From contig DMOI01000041.1 in the NCBI GenBank assembly GCA_003452395.1, positions 1 to 64,000 on the forward strand: DNA of 64,000 nucleotides, read 5' to 3'. This stretch comes from Clostridiales bacterium. Its GTDB lineage: Bacteria; Bacillota; Clostridia; Lachnospirales; UBA12420. Numbering within the stretch: the stretch's first letter is position 1; each line of letters opens with the position of its first letter. The position numbers and the translations under genes were made by a program. The notes under the pieces were generated by a model. It made no database searches and was not told the origin of the DNA. It saw only the letters and a list, made by a program, of their open reading frames with translations. Positions 26,475 through 35,810 of the stretch are shown one piece after another.

Positions 26475-27485
26475 TCATTTTTTTACGGTTTCAACAAAGT
26501 TAAGTCCAAAATGTTGATACGTAAGTTTTGTTGCAATTCGTCCTCGTGGTGTTCTATCAATATATCCAAGTTTTATAAGATAAGGCTCATACACATCTTC
26601 TATCGTTCCTGCATCTTCGCCAATCGATGCAGCTAGAGTATCAAGTCCTACAGGCCCACCTGAATACTTGTCTATTATGCAAGTTAGTAGCTTTCTATCT
26701 ACATCATCAAGTCCAACTGTATCTATCTCTAAAGCATTTAAAGCCTCATTTGCTACGTTCTCCGTTATAACACCATCATGCATAACCTGAGCAAAATCTC
26801 TCACCCTCTTAAGTAATCTATTTGATATTCTCGGGGTTCCTCTAGACCTTCTTGCTAATTCTTTTGCACCTGTTTCATCTATTCCCACTGATAATATCTT
26901 CGAAGAACGATTCACAATTTGAGTTAACTCTTCATTATCGTAAAATTCGAGTTTATGAATCACTCCAAATCTATCCCTAAGCGGAGATGATAGTAGTCCT
27001 ATCCTTGTAGTTGCACCTATTAGCGTAAATTTAGGTAACTCAAGTCTTATAGACTTTGCGCCCGGCCCTTTACCTATAATTATATCAAGTGCATAATCCT
27101 CCATAGCAGGATACAAAACCTCTTCTATTGTCTTATTTAACCTATGTATTTCATCAATAAAAAGGATATCATTCTCGTCAAGACTAGTCAAGATAGAAGC
27201 CAAGTCCCCAGGCTTTTCTATTGCTGGTCCCGATGTTATCTTTATATTCCCCTTCATCTCATTAGCTATTATCCCTGCAAGTGTAGTCTTTCCAAGCCCC
27301 GGAGGACCATATAGCAAAACGTGATCGAGCGGCTCACTTCTCTGCCTAGCTGCTTGTATAAAAATATTTAGATTCTTCTTAATCTTACTCTGCCCAATAT
27401 ACTCATTAAGACTAACAGGCCTAAGCTTAGGCTCTAAATCCTTATCCTCACTATCAATATCCGCAGTAATTATCCGTTTTTTCAA
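26475..27485 (-). CDS. ruvB: Holliday junction branch migration helicase RuvB
   Basis: 336 residues, full length. Walker [10 protein letters not shown], Walker B IDEIHR, sensor [19 protein letters not shown]-terminal winged helix with [14 protein letters not shown]. Motor subunit that works with RuvA on recombination intermediates. The start is TTG at 27485 preceded by GGGGAGG. ruvA is not adjacent; the upstream gap holds intergenic repeats. Confidence 0.97.
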   Translation of the reverse strand: MKKRIITADIDSEDKDLEPKLRPVSLNEYIGQSKIKKNLNIFIQAARQRSEPLDHVLLYGPPGLGKTTLAGIIANEMKGNIKITSGPAIEKPGDLASILTSLDENDILFIDEIHRLNKTIEEVLYPAMEDYALDIIIGKGPGAKSIRLELPKFTLIGATTRIGLLSSPLRDRFGVIHKLEFYDNEELTQIVNRSSKILSVGIDETGAKELARRSRGTPRISNRLLKRVRDFAQVMHDGVITENVANEALNALEIDTVGLDDVDRKLLTCIIDKYSGGPVGLDTLAASIGEDAGTIEDVYEPYLIKLGYIDRTPRGRIATKLTYQHFGLNFVETVKK

Positions 27486-27540
27486 TAAAATCGCCTCCCC
27501 TCAGTTTTATAACTTGTTTTTTATTTATTACAACCACTAC

Positions 27541-27580
27541 TACCCTCACCCTACCCTCTCCCTACAACAAAGGGAGAGGG
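27541..27580. repeat. Palindromic intergenic repeat, copy 2
   Basis: About 40 bases nearly identical to 5353-5392; CCCTCTCCCT pairs with AGGGAGAGGG. Part of the 350-bp gene-free region between ruvB and ftsY. Confidence 0.75.
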
Positions 27581-27719
27581 TAACCAACTCTTTATCTTTT
27601 ATTTTTTTTGTTTTTTATTTTTTGTTTTTTATTTCTTATTTCTTATTTTTTATAAATTTGCGAAGCTCCTTACTCACAATCGTGCGTGTGACGCGATAGC
27701 GAAGTAGCTAAGTTTGTGA

Positions 27720-27792
27720 GCCATCCCCCTTAAAGGGTAAGGGGTTAGGGGTTTTGAGTTTTTTTGTTACTTTTTTTTGAAAAAAAGTAAGA
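27720..27792. repeat. Dispersed repeat with C/G-rich head and T-rich/A-rich tail, copy 1
   Basis: A CCCCCTT...AAGGGG palindrome and TTAGGGG are followed by a 36-base tail starting TGAGTTTTTTTGTTAC that ends in AAAAAAAGTAA. The tail is identical to bases near 53827-53862 in the tyrS leader. The tail is itself an inverted repeat (TTAC...GTAA around T8-GA7). The rest of the 27486-27835 gap is poly-T-rich sequence without a gene. Confidence 0.7.
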
Positions 27793-27835
27793 GAGCTTTT
27801 TTATATTTATTACTTTTTTAAAAGCAAAATACTCC

Positions 27836-28957
27836 TCATTCAAACAAAGCCTCCACAAATTGCTCCGCATCGAATTCTTGCAAATCTTCAATGCCTTCCC
27901 CAACCCCAATATACCTCACAGGAATACTGAGTTCCTTATTTATTGCCACCACAATACCACCCTTAGCAGTACCATCAAGCTTAGTAAGTATAAGTCCATC
28001 TATATCAACTATCTCCCCAAAAAGCTTCGCCTGTTGCAAAGCATTCTGCCCTGTAGTCGCATCAAGTACAAGCAGCATCTCCTTCTGGGCTTCTGGATAC
28101 TCCTTCTCTATTATCTTATATATCTTTTTCAATTCATCCATAAGGTTTTTCTTATTATGGAGTCTCCCCGCTGTATCACAAATCAACAAATCTATCTTCC
28201 TAGCCTTCGCAGCTGCTATCGCATCAAATACAACTGCCCCAGGATCTGCACCCTCTTTATGCTTTATTATATCTATATTTGCCCTATTAGCCCATTCCGC
28301 AAGCTGCTCTATCGCAGCGGCCCTAAATGTATCGGCAGCAGCCAGTAAAACCTTCTTTCCCTCTTTTCTATACTTACTTGCAAGCTTTCCAACGCTTGTT
28401 GTTTTCCCTGCTCCGTTTACACCAATTATAAGCATTACCTTTTTGCCTGTACCTTCATTTATTTCTTTTTTATCAGAACCAATTAAGATCCTCACAATTT
28501 CTTCTTTAAGCAAACTTTTTATCTCACTTGGCTCCTTAAGTCTACCATCTTTCGCCTTTTGTCTCAAATCTGCTATTATATCAAGTGTCGCGGCAACACC
28601 GATATCTGCCATAATAAGCTGCTCCTCAAGCTCCTCGAAAAGTTCTTCATCAATCTTTGTAAAACCTTTTAGTACGTTATCTATATTACCTATTATGTTG
28701 CTCTTAGTTTTAGAAAGACCTTTAACTAACTTCTGAAAGAAATTTTCTTTCTTTTCTTCTATCGTAACCTCTTCTTGCATTTCTTCTTGTATTTCTTCTA
28801 TATTTCTTTCTTCAACTTTTATTTTATCCTCTACAATATCATGAGTTTTGTCCTCTACTTGTACTTCCTTTTTTTCTCCCTCATTCTCTTTCCAAGTCAC
28901 TGGAATAATCTTTTTTTCTTCCTCTTTCTTCTTAAATATATTATCAAACAATCCCAT
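27836..28957 (-). CDS. ftsY: Signal recognition particle receptor FtsY
   Basis: 373 residues. N-terminal acidic/charged region (1-75) that contacts the membrane, four-helix N domain, then GTPase: GVNGAGKT (179-186), DTFRAAA, DTAGRL, TKLDGTAKGG, GVGEGIEDL. Docks ribosome-SRP complexes at the translocon. It ends the plsX-rnc-smc gene group; start ATG preceded by GAAAGGGGT, 22 bp after the small membrane protein gene. Confidence 0.97.
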   Translation of the reverse strand: MGLFDNIFKKKEEEKKIIPVTWKENEGEKKEVQVEDKTHDIVEDKIKVEERNIEEIQEEMQEEVTIEEKKENFFQKLVKGLSKTKSNIIGNIDNVLKGFTKIDEELFEELEEQLIMADIGVAATLDIIADLRQKAKDGRLKEPSEIKSLLKEEIVRILIGSDKKEINEGTGKKVMLIIGVNGAGKTTSVGKLASKYRKEGKKVLLAAADTFRAAAIEQLAEWANRANIDIIKHKEGADPGAVVFDAIAAAKARKIDLLICDTAGRLHNKKNLMDELKKIYKIIEKEYPEAQKEMLLVLDATTGQNALQQAKLFGEIVDIDGLILTKLDGTAKGGIVVAINKELSIPVRYIGVGEGIEDLQEFDAEQFVEALFE

Positions 28958-28979
28958 TATTGTACCCCTTTCATCAATA

Positions 28980-29231
28980 TTAATTATACTTTTGCCAAAC
29001 TTTTCTTATCAAACCCAAAGACTGCGTTGATAAGTAGAAACCTATTACTGGTATTAATGCACTAAAAAATACATTCTGTGTATTTACACTTTTCATGAAC
29101 ATTACAGCAATTATGTAAGTTATAAAGCATATAAAAATCACCCTCGTCTTACTTGTCTCCCATAACTTGTCCGTCTCTACTTTTTTATTCCTTTCTTCTA
29201 TTATTAATATTCTTTTTTCTAAGTCTTTCAT
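28980..29231 (-). CDS. Small two-helix membrane protein between smc and ftsY
   Basis: 83 residues. A charged N-terminal helix (1-28, KRILIIEERNKKVETDK), then two membrane segments (about 30-46 and 54-68) with GFYLSTQSLGLIRKVWQKY at the end. Similar short proteins occur widely in bacteria and archaea without known function. Start ATG only 3 bp after the smc stop; the ribosome site GAAGGGTAG lies in the smc end, so translation is coupled to smc. Confidence 0.75.
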   Translation of the reverse strand: MKDLEKRILIIEERNKKVETDKLWETSKTRVIFICFITYIIAVMFMKSVNTQNVFFSALIPVIGFYLSTQSLGLIRKVWQKYN

Positions 29232-29234
29232 CTT

Positions 29235-32200
29235 CTACCCTTCCACTTCCTCAAGCTTCACCGAAATCACCTTACTGATTCCCTTCTCCTGCATCGTCAC
29301 CCCATACAGGTAGTCCGAAATCTCCATCGTTCCCTTTCTATGAGTTATAACTAAAAATTGCGTATTCTTCGAGTAGTTTTTTATGTAGTTTGCATACCTC
29401 GTAACATTTGCGTCATCTAAGGCTGCCTCTATCTCGTCTAGCACGCAAAATGGTGATGGTCGTAGCTTTAATATCGCAAATAATAGTGAAATGGCTGTTA
29501 GTGCTTTTTCTCCGCCTGATAGTAGCATAATGTTTTGAAGATGCTTTCCTGGTGGCTCGACAACTATTTCTATGCCTGATTCTAGTGTATTCTCTTCATT
29601 TACTAGTTTTAGATGGGCTCGACCTCCACCAAACATTTCTTTAAATATCTCATCAAAATTCTTATCTATTTCTTTAAATTCGTACTCAAATTGTTTTTGC
29701 ATGGCTTGTAATAATTCTCTTATTATTTCTTCTAGTTTTTTCTCTGCCTTCTGTATGTCGTCTCGTTGATATACAAGAAAATCATACCTTTCCTTTATCG
29801 TCTTATATTGCTCTATCGCATCTAGGTTTACATTGCCAAGCCTTTCAATCTGTGATTTATATTCTCTTATGCTTTCCTTTGCTTTATTATAGCTAAATTT
29901 ATCATTTTCATGGGCTTTTGCCTCATCATATGTAAGTTTATATTTTTCAAACAACTGTTCTTCTATGTTTTCCATTTTTATTTTGTACTCTACGTTACTA
30001 TTTTCAAGCTTGTATATCTTGTCTTGAGTTGCATTAATCTTAGTACTTAGCTCTATTATCTCTTCATCTGCTACTTTCATCTTATTTTCAAAATCGATAA
30101 AAGTTTTTCCATCTACTTCTGTTTTTTTAGATAGCCCTATAATAATATCTTTTTCTATCTGAATCTTTTGGATTAAAAGTTTCTTAGCTTCTACGTTCTT
30201 ATCTATTAAAACATTATGACCTTCTATCTTTGTTTCCAACTCTTTTACTTCGTCAGCTATTCCCGAAACTTCCTGTTCTAGCCTGCTTTGTTCTTCTTTC
30301 CCTGTTGTATTTTTTTGCATGATTCCCGAAAGCTCTACTTTAATGGTAGTAATCTCTTCCGTTATATTAAATTTTGAGAGTTTCTCCGCATCAAGTGAGC
30401 TCCTATGTGTTTCTATCTTTTGTTTACTTTCCTCAATATTTTCTTCTACCTCTTTTACTTTCATTTCTTTATATTTAATTTCTTCCTCTATTTCAATAAG
30501 TTGTTTTTTTATGCTTGCCTTCTCGAGAGTACTCCTGCTATTTTTCTCTAAGCTATCGCTCTTTGCTCTTTCTATCATTTCATAATTATTTTTTATTTTC
30601 ACAAGTTCATATTCTAGATTTTGAAGTTCTTTATTCTTTATTATTAATTCGCGTTCTTCTAATTGTTTACTCTCTGTTACTTTTTTAATATCCTCATGTT
30701 GTCTATTTATGTCTACTTCAAGTTTTTCTATATTTACTTTTAACACTTCTATTTCACGACTACGTGTAAAAAGATTTGCAGTATTTGAAGAAATACTTCC
30801 TCCTGTTACAGAACCCCCTGCATTAAACACTTCTCCCTCAAGAGTCACTACTTTATATGCATATTTATACTTTTTAGCAAAGATTATAGCGTTTTCTATA
30901 TTATCTATTACTATAGTTTTGCCTAACATACTATCTACTATGGAACTGTATATATCTTCACACGTTACAAAATCACTCAGAACTCCAAGTACACCTGCCT
31001 CTAGTAAAATGTTTTTTGCTAGACTCTTTCTCTCATTTGATTTTACAGAACTAATAGGTAAAAATGTGGCTCTTCCATGTTTGTTTTGTTTTAGAAAATC
31101 AATTACCTCTTTTGCAGTTTTTTCCTCATCTACAACTATATTTTGTACTCGTGCCCCAAGCGCCACATCCACCGCAATTTCATAGCCTTCATTAACATTA
31201 ATAAGTTCGCCAAGCACGCCACATATACCTTTCCACTTTATTTCATTATTTTTCTTTAGCTCTAAAATGGTCTTTATGCTTTTACCATAACCTTCGTGGT
31301 GATTTTTCATATCAACGTATACATTATGTTTTGAGCGTATATTACTTAGATCTTTACTACTTTCTCTTTCCTTATTCTGCAGATTTATTATCTCTTTTGC
31401 ATATTCAGTTTGTTTATTCGTAAGTTCTGATATCTTATCTCCTACATTTTTCTTTTGCAAAAGATATAAATCAAGTTGTTTTTTGTTTACTATGATTTCG
31501 TTATCTATTCCAAGGGCAGTCTTATCAGTATTTGCTATTTCACTTATAAGTGATGCCAGCTTTTCTTTCAAACTATCTACTACAAATATAAGTTTTTCTT
31601 TTTCAGTCTTTAAATCATACGACTTATTTATTTTATCTGCTATATCAGTTTTTATATTTTCCAAATCATTTTCTTTATCTTTTGTCGCAGTATCTAGCAT
31701 TTCATAATGTTCTTGCTTTAGTAATAACAGTTGCTCCTTCTTTTCTATGTTAGATAAAATAATTTTATATTCTGCACTAACCTTTGATAATAGTTCTTGC
31801 TTTAATTTTAATGCATCTAGGAGAGAATTTTTTCGTTCATTTAACTCCTTTATACCTGACTGTGCATTATTTATTTTTTCTTCTATTATTTTGGTTTCTC
31901 CATCTTTTCTCTCAACTTCAAGCTCCAAATGTGAAAGCTCTCTTTTTTTATTTTCCATTTCTTCTTTTACTTTATTATGCTCTTCATACAACTTAGTCTT
32001 GTCCGATTTTACTTGCAAAAGCTTATCACTTGCACCCACATTTTCCTTTTTTAAAGCGTCTTCCTTACCTTCTATATTATCTACCTGCTCTTTAGCTTTT
32101 TTATAATCATATATGTATATATTTAACTCATCTTCTTCTAGCTTTTCTTTAATAATCAGATACTTCTCGGCCTTCTCTGATTGCTCACACAAAGGTTCTA

Positions 32201-32804
32201 TTTGATTCGTGAGTTCTGACACAATATCATTAACTCGAGTTAGATTTTGCTTTTCTTCATCTAGCTTCTTTTCAGTATCCTTAAGCCTTATCCTATACTT
32301 ACTTATACCCGTAGCTTCCTCAAAAAAGCTCCTACGTTCAGCAGGCTTGTTATTGAGAATCTCATCTATTTTACCTTGCCCTATTATTGAATATCCTTCT
32401 TTACCTATTCCCGTATCGTAAAAAAGGTCATAGATATCCTTGAGTCTACACGCAGAGTCATTAATTAAATACTCAGCTTCTCCAGATCTATAAACTCGCC
32501 TTTTAATCTCAACCTCGTTAAACTCAGTATTTAATTTACCTTGCGAATTATCGATATGCATGCATACCTCAGCCATACCAAGTGGTTTTCGAGTTTGTGT
32601 ACCAGAGAATACTATCTCATCCATCTTTGCACCACGCAAAGATTTCGCACTCTGCTCACCCAAAACCCATCTTATAGCATCTGCGATATTTGATTTTCCA
32701 CTTCCATTTGGTCCAACTATGCACGTTATTCCATCATCAAATTCTAGATTAAGTTTATCCGCAAAAGATTTAAAACCTTTTATCTCAAGTCGTTTTAGTT
32801 TCAA
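29235..32804 (-). CDS. smc: Chromosome partition protein SMC
   Basis: 1189 residues, full length. P-loop GPNGSGKS (31-38), long coiled coils, hinge at about 510-670 (GVLGELINV..., GGSVTGG), ABC signature LLSGGEKALTAISLLF and Walker B CVLDEIEAALDD near the C-terminus. Condenses and segregates the chromosome with ScpA/ScpB (not in this window). Start is TTG at 32804 with AAGGGAAT upstream. Confidence 0.98.
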   Translation of the reverse strand: MKLKRLEIKGFKSFADKLNLEFDDGITCIVGPNGSGKSNIADAIRWVLGEQSAKSLRGAKMDEIVFSGTQTRKPLGMAEVCMHIDNSQGKLNTEFNEVEIKRRVYRSGEAEYLINDSACRLKDIYDLFYDTGIGKEGYSIIGQGKIDEILNNKPAERRSFFEEATGISKYRIRLKDTEKKLDEEKQNLTRVNDIVSELTNQIEPLCEQSEKAEKYLIIKEKLEEDELNIYIYDYKKAKEQVDNIEGKEDALKKENVGASDKLLQVKSDKTKLYEEHNKVKEEMENKKRELSHLELEVERKDGETKIIEEKINNAQSGIKELNERKNSLLDALKLKQELLSKVSAEYKIILSNIEKKEQLLLLKQEHYEMLDTATKDKENDLENIKTDIADKINKSYDLKTEKEKLIFVVDSLKEKLASLISEIANTDKTALGIDNEIIVNKKQLDLYLLQKKNVGDKISELTNKQTEYAKEIINLQNKERESSKDLSNIRSKHNVYVDMKNHHEGYGKSIKTILELKKNNEIKWKGICGVLGELINVNEGYEIAVDVALGARVQNIVVDEEKTAKEVIDFLKQNKHGRATFLPISSVKSNERKSLAKNILLEAGVLGVLSDFVTCEDIYSSIVDSMLGKTIVIDNIENAIIFAKKYKYAYKVVTLEGEVFNAGGSVTGGSISSNTANLFTRSREIEVLKVNIEKLEVDINRQHEDIKKVTESKQLEERELIIKNKELQNLEYELVKIKNNYEMIERAKSDSLEKNSRSTLEKASIKKQLIEIEEEIKYKEMKVKEVEENIEESKQKIETHRSSLDAEKLSKFNITEEITTIKVELSGIMQKNTTGKEEQSRLEQEVSGIADEVKELETKIEGHNVLIDKNVEAKKLLIQKIQIEKDIIIGLSKKTEVDGKTFIDFENKMKVADEEIIELSTKINATQDKIYKLENSNVEYKIKMENIEEQLFEKYKLTYDEAKAHENDKFSYNKAKESIREYKSQIERLGNVNLDAIEQYKTIKERYDFLVYQRDDIQKAEKKLEEIIRELLQAMQKQFEYEFKEIDKNFDEIFKEMFGGGRAHLKLVNEENTLESGIEIVVEPPGKHLQNIMLLSGGEKALTAISLLFAILKLRPSPFCVLDEIEAALDDANVTRYANYIKNYSKNTQFLVITHRKGTMEISDYLYGVTMQEKGISKVISVKLEEVEG

Positions 32805-32821
32805 AATAATTCATTCCCTTC

Positions 32822-32941
32822 TCAAATTAATCCGTCTACCTCATCATTTATCCTCTTAAAAAATTCAACCATATAATTATGCCTTTCCTCTGCTATTTTC
32901 TTGCCTTCTTTTGCTAAATCTCCTATTTGCTCATCTCTCAA
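32822..32941 (-). CDS. Possible 39-aa ORF between mntA and smc
   Basis: TTG at 32941 opens a 39-codon frame (LRDEQIGDLAKEGKKIAEER...) that overlaps the end of mntA in another frame and stops 18 bp before smc. The coding-like Glu/Lys-rich helical composition suggests it is either a tiny gene or the displaced C-terminus of a longer relative of the MNT gene. Weak ribosome site. Low confidence. Confidence 0.25.
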   Translation of the reverse strand: MRDEQIGDLAKEGKKIAEERHNYMVEFFKRINDEVDGLI

Positions 32942-33236
32942 ACACGACTTTACCCACCCTATCAATATGTTCCTTTAAATCCTTATTGCTAATAGTTTCA
33001 TAATTCACAATGTCAAACAGGTATGGCATTGGGCTTTCTTCTTCTAAAATAGTATGAAGCCTTGCTACTGTCCCAAATGAAATGCTATCCCCAAATATAG
33101 CAATGTCAATATCTGATCCTTGCTTATAGTTCCCTTTTGCACGCGAACCGAATATAACAGCTTTTTTTATTTCTTCGAACTGTGCAATTTTTTCTGTTAT
33201 GAATTTTGTATCATCTTCTCTAAGTCCAAAATTCAT
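32931..33236 (-). CDS. mntA: MntA-like minimal nucleotidyltransferase antitoxin
   Basis: 101 residues. GSRAKGNYKQGSDIDIAI (30-47) is the GSx10DxD motif of minimal nucleotidyltransferases (G30, S31, D42, D44). In characterised type VII systems MntA adenylylates the HEPN toxin HepT and silences it. It overlaps the HEPN gene by 4 bp (ATGA), a typical toxin-antitoxin layout. The pair sits between rnc and smc on the same strand. Confidence 0.88.
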   Translation of the reverse strand: MNFGLREDDTKFITEKIAQFEEIKKAVIFGSRAKGNYKQGSDIDIAIFGDSISFGTVARLHTILEEESPMPYLFDIVNYETISNKDLKEHIDRVGKVVFER

Positions 33237-33628
33237 AGCAGTTCACCCATCTTTATATAAAGTTCATTTAGTATTACGTAGTAATTATTTCTAATCAACT
33301 CTTCTGCTTGATTAATCAAATTTTCATCATAAGTATGTGCCATTAAATTTCTTTTTTCTAGTGCATCAATCCACGCATGTCCATCCATTACAAGACTAGA
33401 CTGAAATGCAGATTGTATTGTTTCTCTCGGACTTTTTACTTCAAATCCCTGTTCCTCAAGGTAATCTTTCATGGTCTTCCATCCAAGTTCAAATGTGTAC
33501 TCAAAACATTGCACAAGTCCTTGCTTTTCAAATTTATTTAGTTCAGGTTTCTCAACAAATTCAGTTAATTGTGTAATCGCCTTTTTGAAATTGCCAAATC
33601 TTTGTTTCCACCTAATATCTTCTTTCAT
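33233..33628 (-). CDS. hepT: HepT-like HEPN toxin (HI0074 family)
   Basis: 131 residues of the HI0074/nucleotidyltransferase-substrate-binding family. RNLMAHTY (93-100) gives the RX4HXY motif of HEPN RNases (R93, H98, Y100). The helical sequence with FEYTFELGWKTMKDYLEEQG is typical. Probable RNase toxin controlled by the MNT partner encoded immediately downstream. Its ribosome site (GGAGGAGTGA) includes the stop of rnc, so the TA pair is embedded in the housekeeping operon. Confidence 0.88.
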   Translation of the reverse strand: MKEDIRWKQRFGNFKKAITQLTEFVEKPELNKFEKQGLVQCFEYTFELGWKTMKDYLEEQGFEVKSPRETIQSAFQSSLVMDGHAWIDALEKRNLMAHTYDENLINQAEELIRNNYYVILNELYIKMGELL

Positions 33629-33634
33629 AAGCTA

Positions 33635-34384
33635 TCACTCCTCCAGTATCTTAAAATTCTCCAACGCTTCTTTTGCTGCGTTTTGCTCTGCTTCTTTCTT
33701 AGATTTTCCTGTTCCAATTCCAATAACTTCATTACCATGCATAACTTGTGATACAAACTCTTTGTCATGTGCGGGACCTTTTTCTTTTATAATATTATAT
33801 TCTATTTTTTTATTGCTTTTCTTTTGCAGTATCTCTTGCAGTCGAGTTTTTTCATCATTTATACTAAAGTTAAAATCAACCTTTTCAATTATATACTCTT
33901 CTACAAATTTTTTTACCACACTATAACCACCATCTAGGTAAATAGCTCCTACTAAAGCCTCAAGGGCATCAGCAAGAATAGATGGTTTATTTCTTCCTCC
34001 ACCTAGATTTTCACCTTTTGCTAGATATATATAGTTTCCAAGATTTATTTTTTTAGCAAGTCTAGCAAGAGTCGATTCACAAACCCCATTTGAACGCATT
34101 TTAGTAAGCTGACCCTCAGGCACATCTGTGTATTTACTATACAAATATTCACTAACAATAATTTCGAGCACAGCATCCCCTAAAAACTCAAGTCGCTCGT
34201 TGCTCTCAAATTTCGCCCCATTATTTTTGGCATCATTAACATAAGACCTATGCATCAAGGCTTTCTTTAAAAGTGTAGTATCCTTAAATTTATATCCTAT
34301 TTTTTCTTCTAAAACATCTTTTTTTTCGTCTGTTTTTGATGTCATCTTCTTTATTTTATCAATTATATTATCTATTTGCTTCAA
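33635..34384 (-). CDS. rnc: Ribonuclease III
   Basis: About 249 residues. The signature NERLEFLGDAVLEIIVSEYLY, acidic metal ligands, and a C-terminal double-stranded-RNA-binding domain (about 175-245, GIGTGKSKKEAEQNAAKEAL). Processes rRNA precursors and structured mRNAs. The open frame extends to 34459 inside plsX; best starts are TTG at 34384, right after the plsX stop with AAGGGTGA upstream, or GTG at 34393. The exact start is uncertain. acpP, often between plsX and rnc, is absent. Confidence 0.96.
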   Translation of the reverse strand: MKQIDNIIDKIKKMTSKTDEKKDVLEEKIGYKFKDTTLLKKALMHRSYVNDAKNNGAKFESNERLEFLGDAVLEIIVSEYLYSKYTDVPEGQLTKMRSNGVCESTLARLAKKINLGNYIYLAKGENLGGGRNKPSILADALEALVGAIYLDGGYSVVKKFVEEYIIEKVDFNFSINDEKTRLQEILQKKSNKKIEYNIIKEKGPAHDKEFVSQVMHGNEVIGIGTGKSKKEAEQNAAKEALENFKILEE

Positions 34385-34385
34385 A

Positions 34386-35411
34386 TCACTCACCCTTTTC
34401 TTCTTCCTTATCGTTCTCCATCTTTTTAGCAATTTCATTTGCAATATCTTGTTCAACAAATTTTACACATTGATTTAATGCCGCCTGTATATCACTTGCT
34501 TTAGAACTTCCATGCGCCTTTACAACTAGATTTTCAAGCCCCAGAAGTGGAGCTCCACCGTATTCCGAATAATCAAAAATTTTCTTTATATTTTTAAAAG
34601 CACCTATGGCAAACAATGCCCCTATTTTAGACATTATGCTGCTATTTAGCTCTTTTTTAATAAGTCCGAATATATCTTTCACTAAACCTTCACTATGCTT
34701 TAAAATAATATTTCCAACAAAAGCATCGCAAACTATTATGTCTGCTTCCCCTCTAAATATATTTCTTGCTTCCAAGTTTCCTGTAAAATTTAAGTCAGAA
34801 TCCTTTAAAAGTTTAAAAGACTCGCGCACTAGCTCATTTCCTTTTTTATCTTCTGTTCCTATATTTACAAGCCCTACTCTAGGCTCTTTTACACCGACTA
34901 CATTTCTAAAATATATCGACCCCATTTGGGCAAATTGTTTTAAATAAATCGGCTTCGCATCTACATTCGCTCCAACATCTATAAGTAAAGAGATACCATT
35001 AAGTGTAGGAAACATACAAGCAAGTGCAGGCCTTTTTACACCTTTGATCCTACCCACTATAAGCGTACTACCTGCAACAAGAGCGCCTGTGTTACCAGCA
35101 GATATAAAAGCATCAATCTTTTTTTCTTTCAACATATATAATCCTATAACCATTGAAGATTGTTTTTTAGTTTTTATAGCTTCAGTTGGAGAATCATCAT
35201 TAGATATGATTTCCGATGCATCTACTACATCTATCATATCCTGCGAATACTTATATTGTAAAAGTTGACTATATATTAGATCTGCCTTACCAACCAATAT
35301 TACCTTTACCTTATTTTTATTAATAAATTCAACTACTCCTTTTACAATCTCTGTTGGTGCATTATCTCCACCCATTGCATCAACAGCAATCTTTATTTCA
35401 CTTATATTCAT
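34386..35411 (-). CDS. plsX: Phosphate acyltransferase PlsX
   Basis: 341 residues. IAVDAMGGDNAP near the N-terminus and SAGNTGALVAGS, KRPALACMFPT are diagnostic. Converts acyl-ACP to acyl-phosphate for phosphatidic acid synthesis. The stop codon touches the rnc start. Start ATG with AGGGGTGAT. No fapR or acpP neighbours in the window. Confidence 0.97.
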   Translation of the reverse strand: MNISEIKIAVDAMGGDNAPTEIVKGVVEFINKNKVKVILVGKADLIYSQLLQYKYSQDMIDVVDASEIISNDDSPTEAIKTKKQSSMVIGLYMLKEKKIDAFISAGNTGALVAGSTLIVGRIKGVKRPALACMFPTLNGISLLIDVGANVDAKPIYLKQFAQMGSIYFRNVVGVKEPRVGLVNIGTEDKKGNELVRESFKLLKDSDLNFTGNLEARNIFRGEADIIVCDAFVGNIILKHSEGLVKDIFGLIKKELNSSIMSKIGALFAIGAFKNIKKIFDYSEYGGAPLLGLENLVVKAHGSSKASDIQAALNQCVKFVEQDIANEIAKKMENDKEEEKGE

Positions 35412-35459
35412 TATATCACCCCTATGTTTTACTATTCTATCCCTAATAACTTATTATAG

Positions 35460-35508
35460 CATATATAGAAAAAAATTCAAGCACAGCTTGAATTTTTTTC
35501 TATATATG
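35460..35508 (-). terminator. Perfect 23-bp hairpin, terminator of the 56-aa gene
   Basis: Bases 35460-35482 and 35486-35508 are perfect reverse complements with a 3-base loop; the 3' arm contains seven T. It lies 10 bp after the stop of the 56-aa gene and before plsX. Confidence 0.75.
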
Positions 35509-35518
35509 TGGCTTTTTG

Positions 35519-35689
35519 TTACATTAACGCATCTTCTAATTTGTCTAAATGCTCAATTGGAAAATGTTTCAAAAGCTGTTTATACTGATTTTGTGTAAGT
35601 CCTTCTAAGGTAGTATAAATTTTTATTTTTCCATCTATATCTGCATTTTGAAACTCCTCACTTACTTCTCTAAATTCCTTAGTATCCAT
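35519..35689 (-). CDS. Small hypothetical protein (56 aa)
   Basis: ATG at 35689 with AAAGGAGAAATAT directly upstream opens a 56-codon frame: MDTKEFREVSEEFQNADIDG at the start, KIKIYTTLEGLTQNQYKQLL in the middle and a helical end. Acidic, soluble, no known domain. Its own hairpin terminator follows. The strong ribosome site and coding-like composition make it a real gene, easily missed because of its size. Confidence 0.75.
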   Translation of the reverse strand: MDTKEFREVSEEFQNADIDGKIKIYTTLEGLTQNQYKQLLKHFPIEHLDKLEDALM

Positions 35690-35736
35690 ATATTTCTCCT
35701 TTCCAGTGTTTTTTTTTATAATTTGAGATTGTGATA

Positions 35737-35765
35737 TTGCTTTTTTATGCTTTTTCTATTATAAT
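35737..35765 (+). promoter_or_regulatory. Putative sigma-A promoter of the D,D-carboxypeptidase gene
   Basis: TTGCTT, 17-bp spacer, TATAAT; 45 bp before ATG at 35811. Confidence 0.65.
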
Positions 35766-35810
35766 AAATTAGTTGAGATTTATTATAGTTTATTTATGGG
35801 GGATAGATAG

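Noticed and set aside
27891..28736. Plus-strand frame of 281 codons opposite ftsY
   Set aside because: Antisense shadow of the conserved ftsY gene.
30319..32106. Several Ser/Phe-rich plus-strand frames opposite smc
   Set aside because: Shadows of coiled-coil coding sequence (Glu/Lys codons read in reverse).
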